Source: Zhengitettix transpicula (lineage: Eukaryota; Arthropoda; Insecta; Orthoptera; Tetrigidae). Taken from it: a stretch of DNA of 64,000 nucleotides. The notes under the pieces are model-generated. The model searched no databases and had not been told where the DNA came from. It saw nothing but the letters and a program-made list of their open reading frames with translations. Below are positions 24,405 through 36,253 of this stretch, in pieces; position 1 is the stretch's first letter, and each line of letters opens with the position of its first letter. The position numbers were made by a program, and so were the translations under genes. The stretch is from NCBI GenBank assembly GCA_037074705.1, contig CM073590.1, positions 46,164,395 to 46,228,394 on the forward strand. The letters are read 5' to 3'.

Positions 24405-25187
24405 TTTTTATGTTAAGAATACTAAACTACACTCATGAAGCAAATTACAATAAATTTCAAACACGTGTTCTTTGCAACCATGAGGATAAAAATTTTGCAA
24501 ACATGTTAAACGGCTAATTTTTGCGTCGAATAAATATATTTCGGGATCAATGAGATTCATAAAATACATCTACATGTTCTATGTGTATAAATTCAACCCC
24601 TTTTGGGCTTTGGAGGGGAGTGCCTTTAACGGTGGGGGTGGAGTAAAAATAATGCGAAAACAATCAAGATTGGAGTCGAATCCGGGGATTTTCGTTGTCA
24701 CTGAGTTTAATTATGACTTTCAACCTATCTTTTAACAAGGAGTTGGAAATTTACAAACAAGTTAAACGGTCGATATTTACGAATAAATAAATATTTGTTG
24801 GGTCAAAGACAATGATAGAATTTCTACCGATGTTTTTTTGTGATTAAATTCAACACCTGTCGGCATGGGAAGGAAACACCGTTAGGGGTAGTGGTGGAGT
24901 AGAGTTACATAAAAATAACGCGAGAACATCCGAGATTCGAATCAAATCGGGACAACGGGTGTCGCTGAGTTTAATTATGACATTAATCTTTTTGTTTAAC
25001 CTACAGTTGAGGGGATGGACGGAGTGGAAAGTTTCGAACATGTTAAAACGGCCGATTCGTAGGAAGAATCTTTTTCTGGATCAACTAATTTAACCCCTTT
25101 CGGTATGGGAGGTGAGCACATTTATGGATAGGGGTCGAGGTGCCTCTCATAAAAATAACGCAAAAGCAACCGAGATTGAGAACGCAC
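24405..25187 (+). mobile_element. Helitron D1, truncated, about 2.5 monomers
   Basis: It has the leader motif TTTCAAACACGTGTTCTTTG, then monomer anchors GCAAACATGTTAAACGGC, TTACAAACAAGTTAAACGGT and TCGAACATGTTAAAACGGCC at about 270-bp steps. It breaks off after CAACCGAGATTGAGAACGCA, so the CTAG end is missing. Confidence 0.75.
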
Positions 25188-25515
25188 CCCCATAGATTTT
25201 ATAATTTAAAACAGGCCATATTACTAACTTTCGTAAAATGCAAACCAGTTTCTACGTTAAAGAATCACAAACGCTCTCGTAGTCCTACCTGCAATTCACT
25301 ACGGATCGTTGCAATATGTTCACTATAAATAAGTCATTTCAATGTGTTAGACAAATAAACATGTTTAAAATATCATTTCGTTGCAATATTATACTTCACT
25401 TTGATAATAATAGACATTGTACGTAACCATATTTATGTAATTTAAAAGCAATTAATCCTTCTTATTTTTTGCTAAAGAAAAATAAAACTATTTTTTGCTT
25501 AGGTCGTGCAATTAA

Positions 25516-25518
<3 letters not shown>
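25188..25518. other. AT-rich DNA, nothing identified
   Basis: No feature is visible before the TA run. Confidence 0.4.

Positions 25519-25572
<54 letters not shown>
25519..25572. repeat. (TA)n microsatellite
   Basis: A TA run abutting the terminus of an LTR element. Confidence 0.95.
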
Positions 25573-27145
25573 TGTAGCAATAGTTAATTAGGCCATTAAT
25601 TGTTTGGACATAAAATTTGAATTCTTTGATAAATTCATCTGATCGAACAAAGCAACAATTGAGAAGCGAGCTCGCTTGCTTTGTCGAAAAGTAAAAAATG
25701 GCGTGTGCGCGCTCAAACCCGTGGGCACTAGGATAGTTAGTTGGCGGAGAAACATTACGAGGAGCAGGACAAGTAATATAACTTTAGTAGAGACTAGACA
25801 TCGTCAATGTATAACTAGTTAAAGTTGTAAATTAATACAAAAAAAACATTCATGGAAGTATTGTAGCGTAAATATTGGAAAGTGAGAGCAGTTTTTGTCA
25901 GAATAGAACTTTCCAAAATCTTCGTGGAGAAATTAATCCTGGAGAACATTGATAAATTATTGTGGAGCGGAGCAATCAACGGAATACAGCCAATCTTGCG
26001 AAATTTTAAAGTGAAGTGTAGAATCAGTGAAAACCAAGGCCTGACATTAAATAATTAAAGAGTGTAAAAGTGTCAGAACGAGGTCGAATTGATTGTTCTG
26101 GTACCAGACCGACGGTCCGTAAGTAACATAATTTTGAATAATATTGTAAACGCAAATTAAAGGATAAAGTCAGATTTCGTTCTCTTTTAATTGTCAATCA
26201 AAGTTAATTTCTTTACTTTTAAATTTCTTTCATTCTATCGAAATATTGTTTAGGTAAATTGTGAACTGTTTTGTTAATCAATTTTGTGCGGCAACAATAC
26301 AGGCGGGCTTTTGTCGTGCTGAAGCGCGGTGTTTTTGGACAGTCGGACGAGTTGGAGTTTGAAGTGTGGAAGTCGAACGACGAACAGCGTGGCAGGCATA
26401 TAGATATAGCCGGAAAGGGTACAATACAAATTGAGTTTAAAGTTTTGAACAGTAAAACTCAACGATAAAGTTACAGGCGGTAACCTAATAAAACACACCA
26501 AAATAAACATTTATAAGAACAGTAACCGTCACCAATTCCACAGAGAGATAATTGTAACAATCCGTCCAACCATTAGTCCGGAAGGAGCAGCAGTTTCCAG
26601 TTTTCAGAAGAGAGACCCAAAAGCTACGACAGTGTAAATTCAGTGTTTTCATGGCCTTTTAGTGTGAATTGTGAAGTGCACACGAGCCCAAGAGAGTTAA
26701 AGCCTGGTACCAGCAGATGTTTGAGAGTACAAAGAATTTGTTCAAGTTTTGTAAACAATAACTAAATATAAAAGTCGTCAGATTTCGATTTCACGTTTAT
26801 TTGAATGTTTAACTTCTTAGGTTGTAAAGAAATTTGAATGTTTAACGTAAATATAAAGGTTGTTTCTGTACTTAGAAGGCCCAGATAAATGACCCTGAGA
26901 AAAGAGTTGTAAAATCTATAAAATTGAAAACTTTAAATGTAAATAATCTCATTTAAAAATGTTTTAAATTTCACCTGAATAAAAGTTAATTGTCTTGTAA
27001 AGTTTTAAAGAATGTCCTTATTATTTTGAAATCATTCTCTTTAAATAAAATAAATATAATTAAACCAACTATTGAATTTTAATCATTGAAGTAATCCTAT
27101 GTTTAATGAATTGTTTAATTAATTAATCTCGTAGTGTTCATTACA
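25573..27145 (+). mobile_element. LTR element remnant, mosaic, ATAT-flanked
   Basis: The whole unit runs TGTAGCAATAGTTAATTAGG to GTAGTGTTCATTACA with ATAT on both sides (25569-25572 and 27146-27149), so it behaves as one insertion. Its left part (to about 26280) matches the B copies at 4351 and 50957(-). Its right part (26553-27145, starting TGTAACAATCCGTC) matches the solo LTR at 19443(-). Between them lie the end of a reading frame (26283-26471) and a purine-rich AGAGAGATAAT just before the right LTR, a plausible polypurine tract. I infer a heavily deleted element: broken 5' LTR, a scrap of the coding end, and a 3' LTR. The two LTR-like halves come from different subfamilies, which is odd for a single element. 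Confidence 0.6.
26271..26471 (+). pseudogene. C-terminal coding scrap between LTR parts
   Basis: An open frame of about 60 codons runs without an internal stop to a TAA, then 81 bp to the 3' LTR. It reads VVLKRGVFGQSDELEFEVWK and later GRHIDIAGKGTIQIEFKVL. Its composition is protein-like (charged, alternating hydrophobics suggesting beta strands) and unlike the surrounding AT-rich noise. I do not recognise the family. Its place just before a 3' LTR suggests the end of the last retrotransposon ORF. The ATG at 26271 is probably fortuitous, because the true upstream part is deleted. Confidence 0.4.
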
Positions 27146-27559
27146 ATATATATGTAGAGACGAACCACTACAATCCCTGTTGCACGTGTTGCCACCTCGC
27201 GGAGTCGCTGAAAAGTTAGTTTTGATACCTAAAATACCTCACAGATATCGCTGGTTGACAATTCAATGTACAAACTTTTAAAGAAAATTTCAACTTTCAG
27301 GTTCATTTAAATATTTCAGGCAAATTTCTATCAACAATATATGCAAACAAAATGACTAGATTATATTTGGATTCTATAATTGGTTAGCTAAGGTATTGAT
27401 CAAAGAATTCCAATCCTGGTGTTTCTCATGACCTAATGTCATGCTGAATAGCGCATTATACTAATGCTTTTATTCTCATATATTTCATAAATATATTGTC
27501 ATATAATACACTTTATTTTGCACCTCACTGAAGTGTACTTGTATGCAAAATCTCTTGCT
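27146..27559. other. AT-rich DNA, nothing identified
   Basis: No feature is visible between the LTR element and the Penelope-like remnant. Confidence 0.4.
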
Positions 27560-28035
27560 CCAATTGTAATTCCTGCTACATACGGAGAACAAAACGATCA
27601 CTTAAAAATTTTGTCAAGGAACATAATATTGTAAAATATCAAACTTCGCCACGATAAACAATCTGTAGTCGCCAAACATATAATCAATTCGAAAATTAAA
27701 ATGATAGCCAAAATACTAAGATTTAAGACGTTGATACCAGGTACCATTCCAGAATTATATCAGAAATGCTTCATATTTAATCCAACATCACAGAATTTTT
27801 CATACAAACGCTTACTGTGAAACTCAACAATAGCTATGATCCCTAATTGTTACGCTAACCCATCTGCTTTCCCATTTTCGTTGCATTTCCCTCGCTTCTG
27901 AGCTTGTCAACTGTAATTGTATTTCTCCTGGTTTTCGTGTTTGTTCCAATCACCTGACGAAAGGTGCAATGATCCCACAAACGTTGCGTGGTGTATCACT
28001 ACTTAAAAGATAACGCAGCGAACATTTAATTTTGA
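27560..28035 (+). pseudogene. Penelope-like element remnant, second copy
   Basis: It is homologous to 21060-21600. From 27653 one reads KQSVVAKHIINSK, then, after a stop, STIAMIPNCYANPSAFPF. It is followed at the same distance by a hammerhead-like motif (27954). This copy has lost FDWQNAKI to substitutions. It ends in a segment AAAAGATAACGCAGCGAACA that reappears inverted at 29143-29168. Confidence 0.6.
27954..27985 (+). ncRNA. Hammerhead-like motif 4, degenerate
   Basis: CTGACGA (27954-27960) is intact, but the second box is CAAACGTT in place of GAAACGTT, so it is probably inactive. Confidence 0.4.
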
Positions 28036-28164
28036 CTGTATTTGGATTATTTCATCTAATTATTCCATTTATGTTGATATTCTCACTTTCAAAATAAATT
28101 TTAAAACACCAGCCTATTTGTCATAAAAGTTTATTACATATTTAACATATAATGTTTAACAGAC

Positions 28165-28198
28165 ACTAGTTTCATCCCTGATGCGGACCTCTTCAAGT
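28165..28198 (-). ncRNA. Hammerhead-like motif 5, degenerate
   Basis: On the minus strand it reads CTTGAAGAG, then a four-pair stem II (GUCC/GGAU), then GAAACTAG. The first box has an extra T and the CGT after GAAA is changed. Confidence 0.3.
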
Positions 28199-29140
28199 AT
28201 ACAATAAAAATTCAAATCAGCTATATTTCATTGCAAAAAAAATTTAGATTAACAATTTTCTACGGTGCGGTTTGCACACACATTGCGGCCCCAATTAAAA
28301 ATAGACTGATATATTTAACATTTATTTTAGAAAACAAATTAAGATTATTATAATGGTATTATATTTTAATTTCGAATATATAAAATTTCATAATATAAAT
28401 TCATGGTTATGACTAATTTTATGGCATCTTCTGTGTTTTATCCTCACGACAACCAAATTGTAAGCGATTTATATTACTATTTTGATACAAGTTTATCAAA
28501 TATAACTTAATAAAGATATTTTGAAGTATAGAAAATTTATAAAACAGGGATATTTGTCTGGTTTATAGGCTGAAATAATATTTGTTTTCTAAAATTATCA
28601 GGCAAAGTACTAATCTTAATTTATTATTGACTATATAATTTTAAGAATCTGACTAAAAATATGTTTGATGTCTAGAAGTATGTTATTCAGCATCCGCAGA
28701 GTTTAGATTAATTGTCAGTAATAGTACGATTTTTCTACGATAATAGTATTCTTGGAGAGATTGTACAGAACCCAATTGTGTAAAATTGGGGAGTACATCA
28801 AATATCTCTTACTTCTACATAAAATATTTAAACAAGCTTGCAATGTCGATATCATTTTCAAATAACACGTTGTTAATACTGTCATAAACTTATTACTATT
28901 TTTATTTATTCGCCTAAGTCGCCAACAGTCAAGCTTTAGATGACAGATTATATCAGCAGGTGTGTTGAAACAGTTTAGAATGCATAATAATTTGACGCTA
29001 CTATCATATGACAAATGTACAATTAAAGAGTTTTCCGTAAAGTTTTAAAGGAATTGAGTGCCACGATTCCTTACAATAACATCCTGCTCATTATTGTAAG
29101 GTTATTTTATCTGGCTGGAGTCGTTGCCTTTCTTTAATCG
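28199..29140. other. AT-rich DNA, nothing identified
   Basis: A 99-codon minus-strand frame (28715-29014) has no recognisable family and no splice or start context. Confidence 0.4.
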
Positions 29141-29180
29141 TAAAATGTTCGCTGCGTTATCTTTTAAACTTAGACTTTTG

Positions 29181-29881
29181 TTCAGCGTATTTGGTTTTTA
29201 ATTCCGTGCATCATTGTCTAGGTTGTTTGGTTCTCATCCGTTTCGTTCATATATTTTTAATTATTTTTATCGGTTTCAGCCATGAAACTTTGTAGATATA
29301 TAGCATAAGAAAGTTTTTGTTTACATTGGTGCATAAATTGAAATGGGCATGACGTAATATACTACGTATATTCTTGAACAAATATGGATGATTAAATCTA
29401 AATTTTCGTGAATTATTAGTAATGACGCAAGAAGAAAGTGTATTCTTCCCAGAACTGCAATCCTCCACTGTAAACTTCTCAACTTGTCATTATCAAGGTC
29501 CCGAGGCCTACGGAAGTGTGACGTAACAAGATGAACGACTTTCTCTGGTTAGTATTTCGTTAGCTAAGTAATACACCTTGAAATGAGAGGGTCAGAGAAA
29601 GTGCTCAGGCTCACATGTAGCGTTCACGCGATGCCATTAATGTTCTCAACAAATGACATGGTTGAGAAATAAGATATGGTTAGAATATGCGACACTTTTT
29701 GTAGGTTGTTAAAAATGTTAGGAATTAAATAAAAGTGGTCATGTATGTCCAAAAATAAAACCGTTTAATTTCGTTACCAAACATTAATTTATTCATATTT
29801 TAATCAATTACATTCGACCCAGTTATTTTGACTATCTCTTTGAAATAACAAGTCTCTGATACGAATTCTAAATAAATAAGT
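29181..29881. other. AT-rich DNA, nothing identified
   Basis: No feature is visible apart from the inverted 25-mer just upstream (29143-29168). Confidence 0.4.
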
Positions 29882-29896
29882 TTATTACTTATGAGA

Positions 29897-30130
29897 GCCG
29901 GCCTGCTGTGGTGTAGTGGCCAGCGTCATTGCGTCAGAGGTCCCGGGTTCGACGCCGGCATGGGTATGGATATTTGTGGTCGTCCTGGTCATGAAAACTG
30001 ACGTTAAGGCTGTGGGAGAATCGACACTCTGACCAGGTGTCACTCCTAATCCAGAATGTGTCATGTAAGATGACAGTCTGGCAGTCGTCTCGGTAGGCCA
30101 AGGACCTTCAAGGGCTGTCGAGTTAGGTAG
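29897..30130 (+). mobile_element. tRNA-derived SINE with target duplication
   Basis: The head is tRNA-like: GCCGGCCTGC, an A-box-like TGTGGTGTAGTGGC (29907-29920), and a B-box GGGTTCGACGCC (29945-29956) at normal tRNA spacing. A unique body of about 170 bp follows, ending GAGTTAGGTAG. It is flanked by 15-bp repeats TTATTACTTATGAGA (29882-29896) and TTATTACGTATGAGA (30131-30145), with one mismatch. The internal pol III promoter implies transcription by RNA polymerase III when active. A second head fragment lies at 57976 (-). Confidence 0.92.
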
Positions 30131-30800
30131 TTATTACGTATGAGAAAGTTTATCTCAGATATTTTTATTTTCAAGTATTTCTTAAAAACCATTTCCGATG
30201 AGACTCATGGATAAATGTCTTCTGCGATATTTTAATTCTGCAGTGTTCAACTCATTACCGTGTTCAATTTATTTGTTTTCCTATTTAAAACCTCTTAATT
30301 TATTAGTTCTCTACAAATTAATTACTTTCGCTTCGTACGTTATTTTTAAAACTACATCTAATGTGATGTTCAAAAATAAACATTTGATTGGCAAAATGTT
30401 AAAATATTATATATTAGGAAAGTACTTACTTCAGAAGACTGATGCGCGAAATGCAACACATTCACTCAAATATTAGTGTATTATATGTCAAAAATGGTAA
30501 TAATAATATAAACCAAATTCACGATACCTTACTGTGATAAATAATTTCATTTAGATGTATAGTACTTTTTGTTTATTTTTAAATTGTTAATTTTAGCGCT
30601 CTAAAATACCCTTGTTCATTACTTAAAAACACATTTTTGCCACAACCGCCATTAGAAGCAGTCTATGGCTCTAAATTCAAAACAGTAATTCTGTATAATT
30701 ATTTTAACGGAATATAATTCAAATTTGTATTACACATATAACTATGCTTTCGTCAATTTACATTTCTAATTTATCATATAAATTTTTCTATTTAGGTATT
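30131..30800. other. AT-rich DNA, nothing identified
   Basis: A 92-codon frame (30198-30476, +) shows no family signature. No other feature is visible. Confidence 0.4.
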
Positions 30801-30812
30801 TCGCCTGATTAC

Positions 30813-30845
30813 CTGAAGAAGTCCCAAAATTGTGGATGAAACGTT
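30813..30845 (+). ncRNA. Hammerhead-ribozyme-like motif 6
   Basis: It has CTGAAGA (30813-30819), a four-pair stem II GUCC/GGAU with a nine-base loop, and GAAACGTT (30838-30845). The core is intact. Only about three pairs of stem I (UAC/GUA) are visible. Confidence 0.55.
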
Positions 30846-30944
30846 GTATTAAAGCGAAATTTGGTTTAACTTTTTAATAAATTTGTCTGGCTTATTGGCT
30901 GTATTGCTTATTTATTTATGTTTAAACAGGTTTCCAACAGTTTT

Positions 30945-31070
30945 TATAGGGTTTGTCCGGCATCACTTTTAGGCAAATGCCGGGTAGGATCCTTAAACCT
31001 AGTTAACCCTTGACTTCCTTCCTCTTCCGTTCAGCATCACCACTTTAAAATCCCTTCCTTTAACTATTTG
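30945..31070 (+). mobile_element. Family A retroposon, internal fragment
   Basis: It contains TAGGGTTTGTCCGGCATCAC, TTTTAGGCAAATGCCGGGTA, GGATCCTTAAACC, CTAGTTAACCC and AAATCCCTTCCTTTAA, the central to 3' part of family A without its tail. Confidence 0.8.
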
Positions 31071-31214
31071 CATTTCTCATATTGGTATTTTGAGTTTCAT
31101 ACAAGTACAGAAGTACACTTGTATTATTCTTCATCAATATATGTGTTTTAATGGAATACAAAACAATGTACCCTCAAAAAATATCAATAAAAATGAAATT
31201 ATAACTACTAGTAG

Positions 31215-32025
31215 TAACTTTGAAAATTTACAACCCCGCCAACCCCTCGTTGGGAATGTTAAACGGTAAGTCGAACGTCATAATTAAACTCATAATACTT
31301 TGATTTGACTCTAATCTCGGCTGTATTCGCGTTATTTTCTTGTAACACCCGTTCACCCTTAACCTTAAGGGCGCATCCCTCCCAAGCCCGCAATGGGTTG
31401 AAATTATACACGGAGAACATGTAGGGAAATTTTATGAATATCATTGTTCCCGAAATATATTTATTTCATGCAAAATTCGGCTTGTTAACTTATTTTAAAA
31501 GTTCTACCCTCCGGCCAAACCCCTCCTACGCCATCTTACAACTGCGCGTTGCCCAGATTGTCATAAATGAACTCAGCGAGATCCATTACCTTTGATTTGA
31601 CTCGAATCTCGGTATTTTTAGCGTTATTTACTTGTAACCCCCCTCCACCGCCACCCCTTAATGTGCTCAACCCTCGTGCCACAATGGGTTAAAATTAATA
31701 AAAATCACATGAGTAGAAATACTATAAATCTAATTAACGCTCAAAAATATTTATGCAACGCAAATATCGGACATTTTAGCATGTTTGAAGATTTCCACCA
31801 CCGTCCACCCTTGCTCCTGGGGGTGGTAGGCGTGTTACACCCACACATTGTTTGTTTCCCTGTCGCAAAGAACACGTGTACGAAATTTGGTGAAATTGCT
31901 TCGAGGTTGTAGATTTGTAAGCGGAACATACCCATCCATATACATACCTATGTATATACATACATTTATACACACATACATACCCGCATAAGGCAATTTT
32001 ATATAATGGAAGCTATATATATATA
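31215..32025 (-). mobile_element. Helitron D1, 3'-truncated
   Basis: On the minus strand the 5' leader (ACCAAATTTCGTACACGTGT, 31869-31894) is followed by about 2.5 monomers (GATTTGACTCGAATCTCGG and TATTTACTTGTAAC on the plus strand). The CTAG end is absent. The 5' limit near TTATATAATGGA is approximate. Confidence 0.72.
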
Positions 32026-32299
32026 CACTATTTAAAACAATTACTGAATTTGTAGATATATAATTTTTCCATCTGAAAATAAACTATTTGGTGGTTTTAG
32101 CAATCTGCAGTTGGCAGCATTGTATAAAATTAATGCAAAACATTACGAAATACGCTGTCTTCAATATAAAAATATCCATTTTTAACATTTAAGTATTGTT
32201 TTTATCATAATTCTATGTATCTTCCAGTGCGTATTGCAAGATTTAATTAGGCAACATAATGGTCCCTGATCCCGTTAAATACGTCAAAAGTCAAGTTAT

Positions 32300-33287
32300 T
32301 TAAAAGAAAATTAATGCCATGGACTGTATAACCTTTCATAATGAATTTTATTTATCACTCGATGTGGTATTGGTACATTTAATTATACTTATTATTCAAT
32401 CAAAAGATTACTGCTTTACTTCATTTCTCATAAATTGTACATCAATAACGTCGTTCCAAAAATGGAAAACAAATACTGCTATCCTGACCTCAAATTTTTG
32501 TTTCACGACACAAATTGCACGTAATAATTTGTTTACATTTATACAAATACGTTGCACAAAGTACATGAATTGAACTTTTATTTCCATGTAAATGTTCCGT
32601 GTTCGATAGTGCATTAATTTAATAGCTATAAGATACATAGAATTTTATTGCAAATGTCAACAAACATACCATCGTTATTCTTTACAAATAGAATTCTCCG
32701 TGAATATTGCAACATATAATTGTCAATCAGTCGTACCTTAGACAAATCTTATTATCTTCTGAAATATTATACAGGATACAATAGTACGTTATATAATGAA
32801 ATTTTATAAATCTCGACCGACACACATTTGAATGTATTATAAGGCGCCATATTGGTTTTATCAAAGATAGCGAGATAATTAACTATTCCAAATTAACTTT
32901 GCGCAAGGATGGTAAAGTGTTTCGTATTGTTTTTTATTACTATTCGATGGAGTAATACTGGAAAAATTTTTACTTTTTATTCAATCAAAATATTTCTGCT
33001 TTATTTCATTACGAAATACAGAACTATATTTAGGATGCGTCAATGTCTTGAAAACTTATGACGTCATCGTCTCGCGCAGTAATTTAACACTAATTCGTAA
33101 CTTATTTCAATTATAATTATTTCCACGTTTATTCTAGGGGTTTCTCACCCCCACAGTACCGGTTCTCGATTTTGGCAGAATATATATACCAATTTTTGTT
33201 GAATTCTGTCCACGCGATAAAATTTGTATAAAGAACAACGTAAATACATACATACATACAAATATACATCCTTTTTTATTATATAGA
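32300..33287 (-). mobile_element. Helitron D2, tandem-unit copy
   Basis: On the minus strand it starts TCTATATAATAAAAAAGGAT, then TGTATATTTGTATGT, and matches the complete D2 copy at 56221 (GGACAGAATTCAACAAAA, GGTACTGTGGGGGTGAGAAA, TCCAGTATTACTCC). A second, weaker copy of the unit begins about 600 bp further (32345-32440 resembles 32940-33025), so D2 is also built from tandem units. The left end is not defined. Confidence 0.65.
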
Positions 33288-33290
33288 AGA

Positions 33291-35555
33291 CTAGCTGGGT
33301 GCCCGGCGTTGCCCGAGATGTCGTTATCCATAACCCCCGATTTGACTCCAATCTAAGTAACTTTTGCGTTATTTTATGACACAACTCGACCCCTATCCCC
33401 AAATATGTTCACTTCCCATTCCGAAAGAAGTTGAACTCATTAACCCTGAAATAGATTCATTGAACGAATATATCGTCGTTTTAACATGTTTGAAAATTTC
33501 CAGCCCCGCTACAGTAGGTTAAACAAAGAAAAATTTCCACGCAAAAATCGGTCAGTAACATCGTTTGAAAATTTCTACCCCCGTTCAGACCCCCTCCCAC
33601 CCACACCGCGCATTATTCAGTTTGTTACAATGAAACTCATCGACATCCATAACCACAAAATTTTGGTCTATTCGCGTTATTTTCATGTAACGAAACACCA
33701 AACGCCACCCCAAAGCGTGCGCCCCTTCCATGGCGATAGAGATTGAAATTATTCACAGAGAATATCGACCTTAATATAATGAATTTAAATTATACCAAAA
33801 AATATTTATTGGATGCAAATGTGGGCCGATTAACATGTTTGAAAATTTTTATCTCTGTTCAGTCCCACTCGTGGGGGTTAAGCTGCAAGTTGAATGTCAT
33901 AATTAATCTCAGCGGCATCCATAACCTCATATTCAATTCCTATATCGGTTCTGTGTGTTATTTTTATGTAATGAAACCTACCCTTCATGGTTCTTTCCTC
34001 TCGAGTCGATAAGGGTTGTAATTATACACAGAATATATTAAAAAATATTATTAGTGTCATTAACACCGCTAAATATTTATTTGACGTAACTATCGATAGG
34101 TTAACATTTTTTAATATTATACCCCCACCCACGTCCGCCCAGCCTCACTCACCCTCGCTCGCCTCTACGCGTTAACCAGGTTGTCATAAATAAATTCAGC
34201 AACATCCATAACCCCGATTTTTCTCGAATCTCGGTTGTTTTCGCGTTATTTTCTTGTAACACCCCTCCACACCTACCCGTGCTCGCCTTACAAACTGAAA
34301 GTTGTTAAAATTATACAAAAATAAAGTTGTAGAAATACTATCAATCAAATTTATGCTAAAAATAATTATTAAAGCAAGTACGGAACTCGATTACATGTTT
34401 CAAAATTTCCACCCTGACCACCCCGTCCCTTGGCGTTAAATGGCGAATTTAATGTCATAATTAAACTCAGCAGCAACCATAACCCTGGATTCGACTCTAT
34501 TCTCGATTGTTTTTGCGTTATTTTTTTGTAATGCCACTCCACCACCAACCCTAAGGGCAGCTCCCCTCCAAATCCTGAAAGGGGTTGAAATTATACACGG
34601 ATACCATATAGAGAAATTTTATTAATCTCATTGATCCCGAAATATATCTATTCGACGCAATAAACGGTCTAAAAACATTATTTACATTTTCTACCCCCGC
34701 CCAACTCCTCTCACCACAGCCAACCCTCGAGCATTGCCGAAATTGTCGTAAATAAACTAAACGTCAGGCATTACCTTTGATTTGACTTGTATCTCGGTTG
34801 TTTTAGCGTTATTTTCTGTGAAACTCCCCTCCACCACCAACCGTAAGCGTTCAGCCCCTCCTGCTGCAAGTGGTTGAAATTTTACACACATAACATGAGT
34901 ATACTATCAAACTAATTAACCCTAAATACATTTATTCAACGCTAACATCGGCCGTAATTTCATGTTTTTAAATTTCAACCCCCGTCCCCCTCCACCCCTC
35001 GAGGTTAAATGGTCAATTGATTGTCAAAATTAAACTCACCGAAATCCATTACCCTGGATTTGACACCTATCTCGGTTGTATACGCGTTATTTTCTACTAA
35101 CACTCGTAAGAGTGCTCCTTTCCTATAGTAAAAAAGGGTTGAAATTATACTTATATAACATCAATTAACCCTAAATACATTTATTCAACGCTAACATCGG
35201 CCGTAATTTCATGTTTTTAAATTTCAACCCCCGTCCCCCTCCACCCCTCGAGGTTAAATGGTCACCCGTAAGGGTGCTCCTTTCTCATGCCGAAGGGGGT
35301 GAAGTTATACACAAACAGCATCCAGAAAAACACTAACAAATCCAATGACACCGACAAATAATTACTCAACGCAAATATTGACTGTTTTAACCTGTTGTTT
35401 TTATTAATTTACAACCCCGCTACCCTCGCCAAGTCTTATCCCCACAGTTTTTCCAGATTTTTAAGAATATGTCTACCCAGGATTATTGCAATTTATCCAC
35501 AAGTTTAATTGTTTATAAATAATGTACAAACATACATGATTTTTTCTTACATAGG
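33291..35555 (-). mobile_element. Helitron D1 array, minus strand
   Basis: The 3' end is read on the minus strand as CTCGG-GCAACG-CCGGG, CACCCAG and CTAG, then T. This is a five-pair terminal hairpin with one wobble. Seven to eight monomers follow toward a 5' end near 35555 (CCTATGTAAGAAAAAATCAT). The element abuts the D2 element at 33287 with three bases between. It contains a 102-bp exact internal duplication (34914-35015 = 35163-35264). Confidence 0.82.
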
Positions 35556-36040
35556 CAACTGAGTGCAGGTTTTTTATTTATATTTGCCCTGGTAGAGAAA
35601 TTAATTCTATATGGTTAATGGTTAACACGTTATGTAACTGGCATAAGACCATCACATATTAACCCTTTTATGGATAAAACCCAACATATGCCAGTAGCAC
35701 ATAACTGTCATTTTAAATCCTATTAAACAGAATATGGGGGTTTATCTAAAAAAAATGTGAAAATTAATGAATCTGTCTCTATTTCCTATCCAAATGACTT
35801 AATATTTTTGACTATGACATATCTCAGAAAACAAAATTATCACCATTTGGTTCTATATGTATAGTTAATTATGTTTTTACTCTTCAGTATGGATTTATCA
35901 GCTTCAATAATTAGAACTGACTTACCTAACATCACATATATTAATCTCAATCAGATGAACTTTTGACGTAGTGCACATTAATTTAGATTCCATATTTGGG
36001 AAGAGCTAGTTAAATTTACATATGTAAAATTTTTCCATTT
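35556..36040. other. AT-rich DNA, nothing identified
   Basis: No feature is visible. Confidence 0.4.
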
Positions 36041-36055
36041 ATGAGCTATTATGTA

Positions 36056-36084
36056 ATATATATATATATATATATATATATATC
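36056..36084. repeat. (TA)n then (TG)n microsatellite
   Basis: A TA run followed at once by CTGTGTGTGTGTGTTTG. Confidence 0.95.
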
Positions 36085-36171
36085 TGTGTGTGTGTGTTTG
36101 TATTTATACAAATTTGGGAATTGTTTTAAATAATGTGTATGAATATGTTATATGAGAAACATCAAGGCAAA

Positions 36172-36214
36172 ATCAGCTGTAAGCCCTATTTATTAAAAAT
36201 GATAATGACCCTAC

Positions 36215-36253
<39 letters not shown>

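Noticed and set aside
28715..29014. 99-codon minus-strand frame
   Set aside because: AT-rich codons, no start context, no family resemblance; expected by chance in 64 kb.
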